Assembly (NCBI GenBank): GCA_964492185.1 | Contig: CAZBJH010000107.1 | Location: 1 to 12,212 of the forward strand | Length of the DNA stretch: 12,212 nucleotides | Direction of reading: 5' to 3' | Origin: JAFGSZ01 sp964492185 | Lineage (GTDB): Bacteria; Bacteroidota; Bacteroidia; Bacteroidales; UBA10428 | Part shown: positions 1-7,664 of the stretch, in pieces | Layout: the number at the start of each line of letters is the position of its first letter | How positions within the stretch are numbered: the stretch's first letter is position 1 | Program-made: the position numbers and the translations under genes | Notes under the pieces: model-generated | The model's database searches: none | The model's input: the letters and a program-made list of their open reading frames with translations, nothing else | Told to the model about the DNA's origin: nothing

Positions 1-200
1 CACTGGAGGAACCCTGTCCGAGCGACGACGAAGGAGGAGTGAGTTTGGGTTCCGCGGGGAGAAAACCTTCCGTAGCAAATCCAGCGATTTTTATGGAACG
101 GTGACCTTTTTTGCCTACTTTTTTGGGTGGCAGCCAAAAAAGTAGGTCGAACTGCCTCGCGGGCAGTTCGAAACCCAGCCCCGCGGGAGGGCATATTAGA
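1..200. repeat. Repeat-like intergenic DNA with two tandem hairpins
   Basis: No gene is visible here. The stretch is more GC-rich than its surroundings and holds two adjacent perfect inverted repeats. The first has arms CCTACTTTTTTGG (114-126) and CCAAAAAAGTAGG (134-146) around a 7-base loop. The second has arms CGAACTGCC (148-156) and GGCAGTTCG (162-170) around a 5-base loop. From memory, similar CCTACTTTTTTGG/CCAAAAAAGTAGG hairpins recur between genes in Bacteroidota genomes, so this is probably one copy of a dispersed repeat; that could not be checked here. It lies just beyond the 3' end of the four-gene minus-strand cluster. Confidence 0.5.
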
Positions 201-232
201 ATAAAATAACCGGCAGTTTTCCAAAATGCCCG
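201..232 (-). terminator. Possible rho-independent terminator after second CotH gene
   Basis: Just past the stop codon at 235-237, read on the minus strand, a stem pairs GGCATTTT with AAAACTGCC (one bulged base, very short loop) and is followed by a T-rich stretch (GTTATTTTAT). This would end transcription of the four-gene cluster. The stem is imperfect, so the call is moderate. Confidence 0.4.
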
Positions 233-234
233 AT

Positions 235-1767
235 TTAAAGACCGTTAAAATAATCATCCAGATAGTCAATCCGTTTTTGCAGCCAGTCCATTATGTAATC
301 CATTTCGGCGTCTATATCCAGTCCGGCATCCCAGGTCCTGTTTTCCCTTTCAATGACACCACCGCGATTAAAAAGAGCGGCGTAATCCTGCATCCGTTCC
401 TGCAATGTTTCAAAGGCTAACTGATCATTTTTTAATTCATCCCACCGGTTTTTAAGCCGGTTGTTGATCTGGCCTACATCCAGTTCAATAAGGCGGTCAT
501 ACAGGTTATTGGTAAGTATATAATGGTGACCGGTTAGTGTACTGTCCCAGTTCCTTCCCAATGTCCCATCCATATCCCAGGGAACAATGATAAAAGGAGA
601 ATGATCATCAGGGCGGATAAAAAACGTGTTTTTGGAAGTATTGTCAAATCCTGAAATAAGATTAAGAAAAATATAATAATCGATAAAACTTTCAAGATGT
701 ATGTAATCCTGAACCTTATCAATGAACTCATTATCGGAAGAATTAAGGAAAAAAGCAGTGAACTGGTATAAAGGCCTCCACCTGGTTTCGTCATCAGGAT
801 ACTCCTGCTCCCAACCGTCCCAAAAAAAACTCAGGCTGGTATCAGGGCAGGAATTGAACATTACAGGGCTACCCCATTGTTTTGCCTTGTAAATCAATCC
901 CTGATCATAAAAAAAGGGGATACCGTAATTCCTGCACTGCTTTGCATCTATCCTTTCATTCAAACAGTATATCCCATTGTATTTCCTGTTAATAAATACC
1001 TCAATAAATCTACCGTCTATACCAAGATGAGGATTCTCCGACAGGTAGTATTCCATTTTATCAAAAGAGCTCCAGATATCCCAGCATAACCTGTTACGCA
1101 TACGTGACCTGTCAATATACATTGCATCGAATATCCAGTCATCATCACGGCGGAATTGAAACAAAGAAAATGAGTTTTTCTCTTTACCGTATTCATCATT
1201 CCAAAATTCCACGTTGTAGGATTTTTTAGGATACCCCTGGGAAACACCCCCGCGAATTTCTATGCCTGCAAATGAACGAAACTCCCGTACATAATAATCA
1301 CCGTTCATATACCATGGATCATTTACCGTAATCTCGCATATTGTTTTCGGTTCATCAACGATCTCATAATCGATGTTTACATGAATAACAGGAAGGGCCG
1401 TAAAAACCAATTGATAAGAAAAGACCGTGTCAATACCAGATATCCCCAGAACAGGATATGCCTCATTAAGCTTTACATCACCCAGTCTGTTCTTCTCATG
1501 ATTTATTATGTTCCTGCCATTTATAATTAATGAGCAGGTATCAAAATTATAGGAAATTATTGGTGAATAGCTGGATATAAAATCCGTTTTCAGGGGATAA
1601 AGAAAGGTACCCGATGGCTTATCAAAGAAGCATGTAGCCTTATCAAAATACAGGTACTCCCCGGTATTATCAACCATGTTATCAGAAGGCCCGACCAACT
1701 CCTCATAACATGCGGACAATAACAAAAGAATAAATATAATAAAATACGCCTGTAGCTTGTTCAGCAT
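235..1767 (-). CDS. CotH-like kinase lipoprotein (second copy)
   Basis: Predicted surface or periplasmic lipoprotein of the CotH family, which are atypical secreted protein kinases related to the spore-coat kinase CotH and distantly to Fam20C. The 510-residue protein starts with a short lipoprotein signal ending in LLLLSAC (Cys about residue 20), followed by YEE. Residues about 35-150 look like an extra beta-rich domain. The CotH core follows: EIRGGVSQ (about 170-177) then a Lys pair with Tyr-Asn (PKKSYN), the DDDW...DRSRMRNRL segment (about 208-227), FIEVFINRKYNGIYCLNE (about 254-271), and the acidic metal/active-site-like motif VPWDMDGTLG (about 395-404). The ATG at 1767 is preferred over an adjacent TTG at 1770. 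It is the last gene of the cluster, 18 bp after the DUF2490-like gene. Substrate unknown. Family assignment is strong; kinase activity is inferred from family. Confidence 0.87.
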   Translation of the reverse strand: MLNKLQAYFIIFILLLLSACYEELVGPSDNMVDNTGEYLYFDKATCFFDKPSGTFLYPLKTDFISSYSPIISYNFDTCSLIINGRNIINHEKNRLGDVKLNEAYPVLGISGIDTVFSYQLVFTALPVIHVNIDYEIVDEPKTICEITVNDPWYMNGDYYVREFRSFAGIEIRGGVSQGYPKKSYNVEFWNDEYGKEKNSFSLFQFRRDDDWIFDAMYIDRSRMRNRLCWDIWSSFDKMEYYLSENPHLGIDGRFIEVFINRKYNGIYCLNERIDAKQCRNYGIPFFYDQGLIYKAKQWGSPVMFNSCPDTSLSFFWDGWEQEYPDDETRWRPLYQFTAFFLNSSDNEFIDKVQDYIHLESFIDYYIFLNLISGFDNTSKNTFFIRPDDHSPFIIVPWDMDGTLGRNWDSTLTGHHYILTNNLYDRLIELDVGQINNRLKNRWDELKNDQLAFETLQERMQDYAALFNRGGVIERENRTWDAGLDIDAEMDYIMDWLQKRIDYLDDYFNGL

Positions 1768-1785
1768 CAATTTACATGCAATAAA

Positions 1786-2487
1786 TTAAAGTTCGAATTT
1801 AAATTCCAATCCCACTATATAAACTGTTTGAGGATGATCAACATTAATATCCCGGTCTATCCGGTAATAAACTTCAATTTCATTATTTTTTGCTATTTCA
1901 AATTCCATCCCGGCCGTTACACGGACCTTGCTGAAGTTACTTAAATCAGTCTTTATTTTATAATATATTTCCCCTTCAAGGAAAGATTCCGCGGGAAACA
2001 TTTCCGGATCATACGCTACCGAGATCCTGTTCCTGATAGCATGTACGGGATCAAATACTGATTCATCGAAGAAATATTGATCATCCTTGTTCTGGTACCT
2101 GGCCCTGTATTGTGCTTTCCACTTATTCCACCTTTGACTTACCTTCGCTTCAACATGGTAACGATGTAAATACTCATAACTTCCCGACCGTTTATGTTCA
2201 ATAATAAAACGGTAATTAATCCCGCCGGAAAAATATTTGTTCAACTCATAATTCACACCGATATTGTTATTTATCTCATAGATCTGACTCATATTTTTTC
2301 GAAAACGTATGTCTTCATTAAAGCAAAGCTCCCATTTCTTGTTAATATTTTTATCAAGTGAAATGCCGGTCCATAGTTGAAGGTCACGAACCACCTGAAT
2401 ATCCTGTGAAAATGCCGGTGCAGAAATAAAAACCAATAAAAATAATAAGAAATTATGCCATTTCGTTTTACTGTTCCTTGCGATCAT
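1786..2487 (-). CDS. DUF2490-like outer-membrane beta-barrel protein
   Basis: A 233-residue protein with a cleavable signal peptide (residues 1-28, hydrophobic LLFLLVFISAPAFSQ ending before DIQ). The rest is alternating polar/aromatic beta-strand sequence: LQLWTGISLDKNINKKWELC, YELNKYFSGGINYRF, WNKWKAQYRARYQNK, MEFEIAKNNEIEVYYRIDRD, and a C-terminal strand VYIVGLEFKFEL. This resembles the DUF2490 family of Bacteroidota outer-membrane proteins, whose function is not established. The ATG at 2487 was chosen over one at 2565: it sits directly before the signal peptide and leaves a 19-bp gap to the upstream gene, whereas the longer form would overlap that gene by 59 bp and bury the signal. It lies between the beta-helix and second CotH genes, so it may be the membrane partner of those lipoproteins (inference). 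Confidence 0.75.
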   Translation of the reverse strand: MIARNSKTKWHNFLLFLLVFISAPAFSQDIQVVRDLQLWTGISLDKNINKKWELCFNEDIRFRKNMSQIYEINNNIGVNYELNKYFSGGINYRFIIEHKRSGSYEYLHRYHVEAKVSQRWNKWKAQYRARYQNKDDQYFFDESVFDPVHAIRNRISVAYDPEMFPAESFLEGEIYYKIKTDLSNFSKVRVTAGMEFEIAKNNEIEVYYRIDRDINVDHPQTVYIVGLEFKFEL

Positions 2488-2506
2488 TGATATAAAATAA
2501 AAATTA

Positions 2507-4219
2507 TTACTGAACGGGTAATTCCGGGTATACAGGATCAAACCGGGAAACAATTGTGTTTTCAAATTCTATGTTCGATATTACCGGCCCCCATTCCGAA
2601 CGCACCATATTCCATACATCATGGCCAATATTATTAATGCTTGTTGAATTTGAAACAAACATTTTCCCTTTAACTGACCATTTATAATTATCACCGTACC
2701 GTATCCCGACCAGGTTATCATGAAATACACACTCATCTATATACACGTAATGATGCGGTGAACTATAACCCAGCTCTACACCCTGGCCGCAATTAACAAA
2801 CCATGAATCTCTTATATTATGTTCTTTGGCATTTTCTCCCCCGCTTGACAAGGCCATACCTTCGTGAAATATGGATTCGAACCGGCAATTTGTAATTTTG
2901 ATAACGCCTCCTGCATCTCCGCCCGAATCAATACCGTCATCTTTGGCAAACATAAAAACACTTTTTTGAATATTTGCATCAGAGGCATTCAGATAGAGGC
3001 AGTCGTTATCTTCATCCCTGTAGTCATATGAGCCATCGGGAAAATCTGTAAATACTGAATTTCTAATTTGAATATACGACCCGTTAATCTCACCCCCGCT
3101 TTTTGCCCCGCATATGATCACACTGTCAATAAACAGGTCGGCATTAACAGAATAAAATATCTGTCCCGCGTTATCAATAATACCGGAATTCTTAATATCG
3201 ATGGTGTTGTTGTTCATGTAAAACAAAGCCTGCCTTTTGGCATGTCCGTACTGGTATTCGGCTGACTCATGGTAACCGCTTCGGCAGAAGAACGCGTAAT
3301 TAACCGTAAAGTCAGCATCCTGCTGTCCGGTAATGAACCCGCCCCAATATGACTCCGGATCCGAACAGGTAAATACAACCGGGTCATCGCGGTTTCCATC
3401 TACAGTTATCTGGCCGTAATTATAAATATTTACTCCTTCTTCCATTGCAATAACACATCCCTCCTGAATAATCCATTCTGCTCCCGGCTGTATTGTCAGA
3501 TCCTGTTTAACTATAAGTGCCGTAAAAGGATCAAGCCGAACATCGGAATCGATCGAATACGCAGGAATCTCTTTGATCTGCAGCTGTTCATCAACAGAAA
3601 GGCTGACATTTTTACTCTGGACTGAAAACTTCAGATCAGCGGGAATTCCGGTATTTATGTTGTAATTGATCGCGAGTACTCCGTTCCGGATGTCATAAGC
3701 AGCGGAATTTATTTCATCAATCACCTCAAGATATACAGGATCTTCTATCGTATTTTCAGGCACCCTGAATATAACCGGTAATTTCAAACCTGCAGGAAAC
3801 CGTGAAGGATAAATAACATCAATACTATCAAATGACCGGGATGAATATGTGAACGGCCGGGGAACCCACTTTTTCAATCCCCATTCGGCCTCGCCCCGGT
3901 CCGCATCGAGAAGGACAAATACAAGAGTGTCGTCAGGATAAGCATTGTAATCATATTGAACTATCAATTCGTAATAACCGGCTTCTTCAATGACCAGGGA
4001 ATTTTGCGGGCTCACAGTATCACCGTTCATATATAATATGTATGAAGAGGCATTGTCATTATCATCGATGGTTACTTCCAGCGGGGCATAATATGTTGAT
4101 TCGGTTTCCAGGTTTTCCAGATCTATCTTTGCCCCCGGACCTTGAATTTCAGGTTTTTCTTTGCAGGAAAAGGCCAGGGAAAAAACAAAAAATATAAATA
4201 TTATTTTTATTGCCCTCAT
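2507..4219 (-). CDS. Right-handed parallel beta-helix lipoprotein
   Basis: A 570-residue predicted lipoprotein with signal peptide ending LAFSC (Cys19), followed by KEKPE. Residues about 35-110 look like an Ig/chitobiase-type sandwich and about 125-225 like a second beta domain. From about 238 comes a pectate-lyase-like right-handed beta-helix: it opens with LTIQPGAEWIIQEGCVIAME and NYGQITVDGNRDDPVVFT, and runs as short turns such as IQIRNSVFTDF, ANIQKSVFMFAKDDGIDSGG, IKITNCRFESI, YIDECVFHDNLVGIRYGDN and MFVSNSTSINN. Such helices often bind or cleave polysaccharide, but no catalytic triad can be assigned from sequence alone. It starts 7 bp after the first CotH gene stops and is followed by the DUF2490-like gene, so translation is probably coupled. 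It could be a substrate or adhesin for the CotH proteins (inference). No gene name recognised. Confidence 0.82.
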   Translation of the reverse strand: MRAIKIIFIFFVFSLAFSCKEKPEIQGPGAKIDLENLETESTYYAPLEVTIDDNDNASSYILYMNGDTVSPQNSLVIEEAGYYELIVQYDYNAYPDDTLVFVLLDADRGEAEWGLKKWVPRPFTYSSRSFDSIDVIYPSRFPAGLKLPVIFRVPENTIEDPVYLEVIDEINSAAYDIRNGVLAINYNINTGIPADLKFSVQSKNVSLSVDEQLQIKEIPAYSIDSDVRLDPFTALIVKQDLTIQPGAEWIIQEGCVIAMEEGVNIYNYGQITVDGNRDDPVVFTCSDPESYWGGFITGQQDADFTVNYAFFCRSGYHESAEYQYGHAKRQALFYMNNNTIDIKNSGIIDNAGQIFYSVNADLFIDSVIICGAKSGGEINGSYIQIRNSVFTDFPDGSYDYRDEDNDCLYLNASDANIQKSVFMFAKDDGIDSGGDAGGVIKITNCRFESIFHEGMALSSGGENAKEHNIRDSWFVNCGQGVELGYSSPHHYVYIDECVFHDNLVGIRYGDNYKWSVKGKMFVSNSTSINNIGHDVWNMVRSEWGPVISNIEFENTIVSRFDPVYPELPVQ

Positions 4220-4226
4220 GATAAAT

Positions 4227-5465
4227 CTATTTTTCAGTGAATGAAGCCAGTTTGTTCCTTCGTTTAATTAGCAATGACCTCTTATCATTAAGATTACTTA
4301 AAAGTCTTGATTTATTTGTCGGTTTATCATCATAAACAGATTGTTCAATGATCTCAGCCCTGGCATAAAAGGGAAGCAGTTTTTGTTTTACCTCTTCGAA
4401 TAAATTATAAATATACGCTTCATCAACAGCATCAAGTACAACTTCAAGTTCTTCCAGATATTTCGAATAAAGAAAACTGTCACGCGCAATCGTATAATCA
4501 AGATCATCTTCTATAGAATAAATGGGGTTTTCACCTATCTCATCGATAACTTCCTGAACAGAAGCATAGCTGCGATCGCCAAAAAGTGTCCCTATTCCCC
4601 ATCCCGATCCTATTTCATGAGGCTTATCATTGAAAACATCATCATAGTCCCATGGAATTATCCTGAACCGGCCGCCTGATTCCCGGTTATTTGAACCGTA
4701 TAGATAAACTTCATCAGTATAATCACCGTTAGCCAGTATATAATCAATCGCCATTTTTTGCATATACTGCTCAATATCAATTAGTGAGGAAAGGGTATCA
4801 TATAATTCCCCATGTTCAAAATGCAGTATTACATCATATATTGAATTATAACGTTTTAGATAATAATCAACGGATCGGCCTGAACCCTGCGACCGGTAAT
4901 CAAAATTATCAATTGAATTATTGTATCCCCGCCGCATGATGAACTCACTGCCATAAAGATCAATTGCATAATATTCCGGATCTTCGATCAGCAAATACAA
5001 TCCCTGCGAATTTTCATTGAACTTCAACTCGACAAAATCATAAAACAAAGGGAATACATTAACTTCTTTCAATAATCCGTATGAGATGGCATTTTCAATG
5101 TAAGTATAGTCCTTTGTCATTGCAATAAGGTTAAACTCTTCAAATCTTATTGATTCACCTGCATTATAAAAAAAATCAAAATCATCATGCAACCTTATTT
5201 TAAAATTCTTCCGTTCAAACCTCAGGGCACTTTGTCCTCTAAGCCCGATTTTATCAATATCATAATTTTTATCATCATAGCAAAAAACAGGCAGGGGGTC
5301 AATAATCTCATATTTTATGTTTCTTGAATCCCTTACCTGTTGCACCTGATCAGATGTCATCGTAAGCCCGATCGTATTAATTGGCAAGACAGGAATTACC
5401 TCTTCCTTATAACAGGAATACAATATTGGAAAAAAGATAATAATAAAGAATGCTGTTTTTGACAT
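4227..5465 (-). CDS. CotH-like kinase lipoprotein (first copy)
   Basis: First gene of the cluster, 412 residues. The signal peptide ends ILYSC (Cys18) followed by YKEEV, which matches the X-K-(D/E)2 surface-export signal described for lipoproteins of some Bacteroidota. The CotH-type core starts early: KIGLRGQSALRFERKNFKIR (about 72-91), then NLIAMTKDYTYIENAISYGL (about 112-131), FVELKFNENSQGLYLLIED (about 144-162), and the acidic motif IIPWDYDDVFND (269-280). The C-terminal about 110 residues are helical and charged. It is shorter than the second CotH protein because it lacks the N-terminal beta domain, and the two are clearly divergent, so they are not a recent duplication. ATG at 5465 is the only sensible start. 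No convincing Bacteroidota promoter (TTTG / TAnnTTTG) was found upstream. Kinase activity is inferred from family. Confidence 0.84.
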   Translation of the reverse strand: MSKTAFFIIIFFPILYSCYKEEVIPVLPINTIGLTMTSDQVQQVRDSRNIKYEIIDPLPVFCYDDKNYDIDKIGLRGQSALRFERKNFKIRLHDDFDFFYNAGESIRFEEFNLIAMTKDYTYIENAISYGLLKEVNVFPLFYDFVELKFNENSQGLYLLIEDPEYYAIDLYGSEFIMRRGYNNSIDNFDYRSQGSGRSVDYYLKRYNSIYDVILHFEHGELYDTLSSLIDIEQYMQKMAIDYILANGDYTDEVYLYGSNNRESGGRFRIIPWDYDDVFNDKPHEIGSGWGIGTLFGDRSYASVQEVIDEIGENPIYSIEDDLDYTIARDSFLYSKYLEELEVVLDAVDEAYIYNLFEEVKQKLLPFYARAEIIEQSVYDDKPTNKSRLLSNLNDKRSLLIKRRNKLASFTEK

Positions 5466-5836
5466 ACTACAAATATCTGCAATATATGTAATCGTAACGG
5501 AAAAATCAGAGTTTACATTGCCAAAAAGACTTTTATTGAATATACCCTGTATTATTAATGTATAAGGTTTGACGCTGATGCAGGGCGTAGATAATGCAGG
5601 GTAGATCCTTTATACGTATTAACTGCGGATTGGAAAGCAGGTTTGAACAGGAAGGACGGATTTGCCATCTTTTCTCTGGACAGCCCCGTTATTCAGTGTT
5701 TGCTGAAAAACACGAAATAAATATATAATGAATATTATTCTATACCTTCGCTTTGCCGCCTTGTATTTGATGCAATACAGACTTTTTCAGCAGGTCCTGT
5801 TTAATGCTTCTTAAATCCAAAAACTAAATATGAAAA
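5466..5836. other. 371-bp spacer without a recognisable gene
   Basis: Separates the four-gene cluster from the GH16-like gene. No intact ORF with recognisable protein features was found on either strand. It should hold the promoter of the first CotH gene and the 3' end signals of the GH16-like gene. Two structures are visible: an imperfect tandem repeat (ATGCAGGGCGTAGAT at 5578-5592 and ATGCAGGGTAGAT at 5594-5606), and the inverted repeat listed separately. The segment CTCTGGACAGCCCCG near 5675-5689 faintly recalls an insertion-sequence end, but that is a weak impression. Confidence 0.6.
5701..5792. repeat. 10-bp perfect inverted repeat with 72-bp interior
   Basis: TGCTGAAAAA at 5701-5710 is matched exactly by TTTTTCAGCA at 5783-5792. 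The interior is AT-rich and has no ORF. It could be the ends of a tiny non-autonomous element or a long-loop hairpin downstream of the GH16-like gene. No clear target-site duplication is visible. Confidence 0.4.
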
Positions 5837-7348
5837 TTATTCACGGTCAGCACGTTGATAACATCTTACCCAGTCGATCTCAAAAACGGCCGGAAGCACT
5901 GTACCGTTCGCGTCTTTATACAAACCCGAAGAAAAATTAATATACATGGGTGATTTTGGTAAATTCCGGTTAGCAGATGCGACTTTCACACCGTTGATCT
6001 TCCATGTGATCCGCTCCTGATTCCATTCCAGGCTGTATATATAATAATCATCTGTGAAACGGGATATCCCCAGTCCTGATGATTTTCTCCTTATCCGTCC
6101 CGGCTGGTTTACATCACCCCAAAAAAAGTTCATTTTTAACTTCTTTTCTGCCTTCATCACATCAATATGGGGAGTGATATGATCGGAAAGCATCCAGAAT
6201 GCATGATTCACGGGATAGCTTTTGCCGATCCTTATCTTGGCCTCAAAAATACCGTATTGTTGTCTGAAACTGTTACCCGTGTTTATCAGTCCGGAAGTAT
6301 AATCAAATTCCTTTTCAAAAAAACCGATCGTGGCATTCCATTCTTTACCCGAGGCTTTTTCTTTCCGGGTAATGATCTTCAACACACTGTCACTGATCTC
6401 AAAATTATCCTTATCAGTGAAAAAATGCTTCTCTCCTGCCTGGGCATAACCTTCGTTCATCAAAACTTCACCCCAAAAATACCGGGTATTCCACTTACCA
6501 CGGTCAAGCTTTGGTGTTGAAAAATCATCTTCGAACGTGATTTTCCATCTTTTCAGGTCATCAAACTTATCCGAACCTTTAAGCTTAAAATACCAAACGA
6601 ACTTATCCGACTTTTTCAGTTCTTCATAATTCTGCTCCTTTTTATATTCATCCGATAGCTTAAGCTTTTCACCCGGGGAAAGCAGCATATAATCCTTTTT
6701 ATTTTTGAATTCATCCGTCTGAAGGTACTTTTCAAGCTCTTCAAATCGTGCAATTCTTTCGGAACTATCAAGATGCTTATAGTTATTGTATGCTTTAGAA
6801 TTTTTAAACTTAAAATAATCCTTTGCCGGTTTTGATGATTTCAGGGCTTTATATTCCTGTAATTTCCGGTAAGCATCAGTTTCTTTAAATGATAAGGCTT
6901 CTGTAGGTTTATCGGAAATCTTTTCTCTCTTCCGGCGGGGAAGTTTCATGAAATTCTTAATTCTGAAATATTCTTCTGATTTCAGATAATCCTCCAGATC
7001 TTTTAGCTTTTTCAATTCATCGGATCTGTCAAACCATTTGAAATCCTGCAGTTGCTGTGAATTTTTCGTCTTGTAATACAGCTTAATATCAGAAGCCTTT
7101 TTTAATTGCCGGTATTCCTGCTCTTTTCTGTATTCATCTGTATCTTTATACTTCCGGGACTTTATATGCATTTTCCGCTGGCTGAATTCCGGTGAACGGA
7201 TCAATTTTTCCAACTCATAATATTCCTTCAATTCATCGGATTGTTCAAAATCCTTAAAATCATTAAACTCTTTGATCAACGCAGAACGCCTGGCCTCAAT
7301 TTCTGAGGTTTTAGGATACATTCCAATGATAGCACGTAAACTAGCCAT
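5837..7348 (-). CDS. GH16-like pseudoenzyme with three N-terminal charged repeats
   Basis: 503 residues with no visible signal peptide or lipobox (N-terminus MASLRAIIGMYPKT), so probably cytoplasmic. Residues about 28-262 are three Lys/Glu-rich repeats of about 75-85 residues. Each runs roughly DFK.FD.SDEL...ELE.YL.S.EF...K, then a Lys-rich stretch, then DEYRK.QEY..LK and YFK.K.S. Residues about 268-498 resemble a GH16/concanavalin-type jelly roll: ITFEDDFSTPKLDRGKWNTR, FEISDSVLKIITRKE, FDYTSGLINTG, GIFEAKIRI, NHAFWMLSD, YYIYSLEWNQERITWKINGV, FEIDWVRCY. In active GH16 enzymes the motif after HAxWML is E-x-D-x-x-E; here positions 394-399 read HIDVMK, so both the nucleophile and acid/base glutamates are replaced while the Asp remains. 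It is therefore probably non-catalytic, perhaps a glycan-binding or scaffold protein. It is a single gene facing the CotH cluster in the same direction, but 371 bp away. I recall similar repeat-plus-GH16-like proteins in other Bacteroidota, unverified. Confidence 0.8.
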   Translation of the reverse strand: MASLRAIIGMYPKTSEIEARRSALIKEFNDFKDFEQSDELKEYYELEKLIRSPEFSQRKMHIKSRKYKDTDEYRKEQEYRQLKKASDIKLYYKTKNSQQLQDFKWFDRSDELKKLKDLEDYLKSEEYFRIKNFMKLPRRKREKISDKPTEALSFKETDAYRKLQEYKALKSSKPAKDYFKFKNSKAYNNYKHLDSSERIARFEELEKYLQTDEFKNKKDYMLLSPGEKLKLSDEYKKEQNYEELKKSDKFVWYFKLKGSDKFDDLKRWKITFEDDFSTPKLDRGKWNTRYFWGEVLMNEGYAQAGEKHFFTDKDNFEISDSVLKIITRKEKASGKEWNATIGFFEKEFDYTSGLINTGNSFRQQYGIFEAKIRIGKSYPVNHAFWMLSDHITPHIDVMKAEKKLKMNFFWGDVNQPGRIRRKSSGLGISRFTDDYYIYSLEWNQERITWKINGVKVASANRNLPKSPMYINFSSGLYKDANGTVLPAVFEIDWVRCYQRADRE

Positions 7349-7664
7349 TACACAATTAATTATGGTTTGCCCTTATAAAATAGAACTTATTTTTTATCAA
7401 TTCATTGTACCGTGATACAAATTTGTAATAAAGATAGTAAAAAACCCATAGCAGATATTTCCCGTTTTATCGGAAACCATACAAAAGGATTTTAACTGAC
7501 AAAAATGTTTACGAAAAGCACCGGAATTAGTTTCTGATTCGGAAGAAAAAAAGCTTAAAGCTTAAAGCCCGGAGTAAAACCAATTCCTTTTATTACTATA
7601 ATAATTTATACGGAAAAACACCGGCATGACTTGCAGGACCTTGTTAAACTTCTCAACTTACAGA
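7349..7664. promoter_or_regulatory. Upstream region of GH16-like gene with palindrome
   Basis: A 316-bp AT-rich gap with no gene. It should contain the promoter of the GH16-like gene (minus strand). At 7416-7427 lies a perfect 12-bp palindrome TACAAATTTGTA, preceded at 7405-7409 by TTGTA that also pairs with its left half. It lies 68-79 bp above the start codon, which suits an operator or promoter element. A small tandem repeat (AAGCTTAAAGCTTAAAGC, 7551-7568) is also present. No exact TAnnTTTG box was found. Confidence 0.4.

Noticed and set aside
2488..2565. Longer N-terminus for the DUF2490-like protein (start at 2565)
   Set aside because: It would overlap the upstream gene by 59 bp and place 26 extra residues before a good signal peptide.
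5466..5520. GATATTTG just before the first CotH gene as a promoter -7 box
   Set aside because: It mismatches TAnnTTTG, sits almost on the start codon and has no -33 TTTG at the usual spacing.
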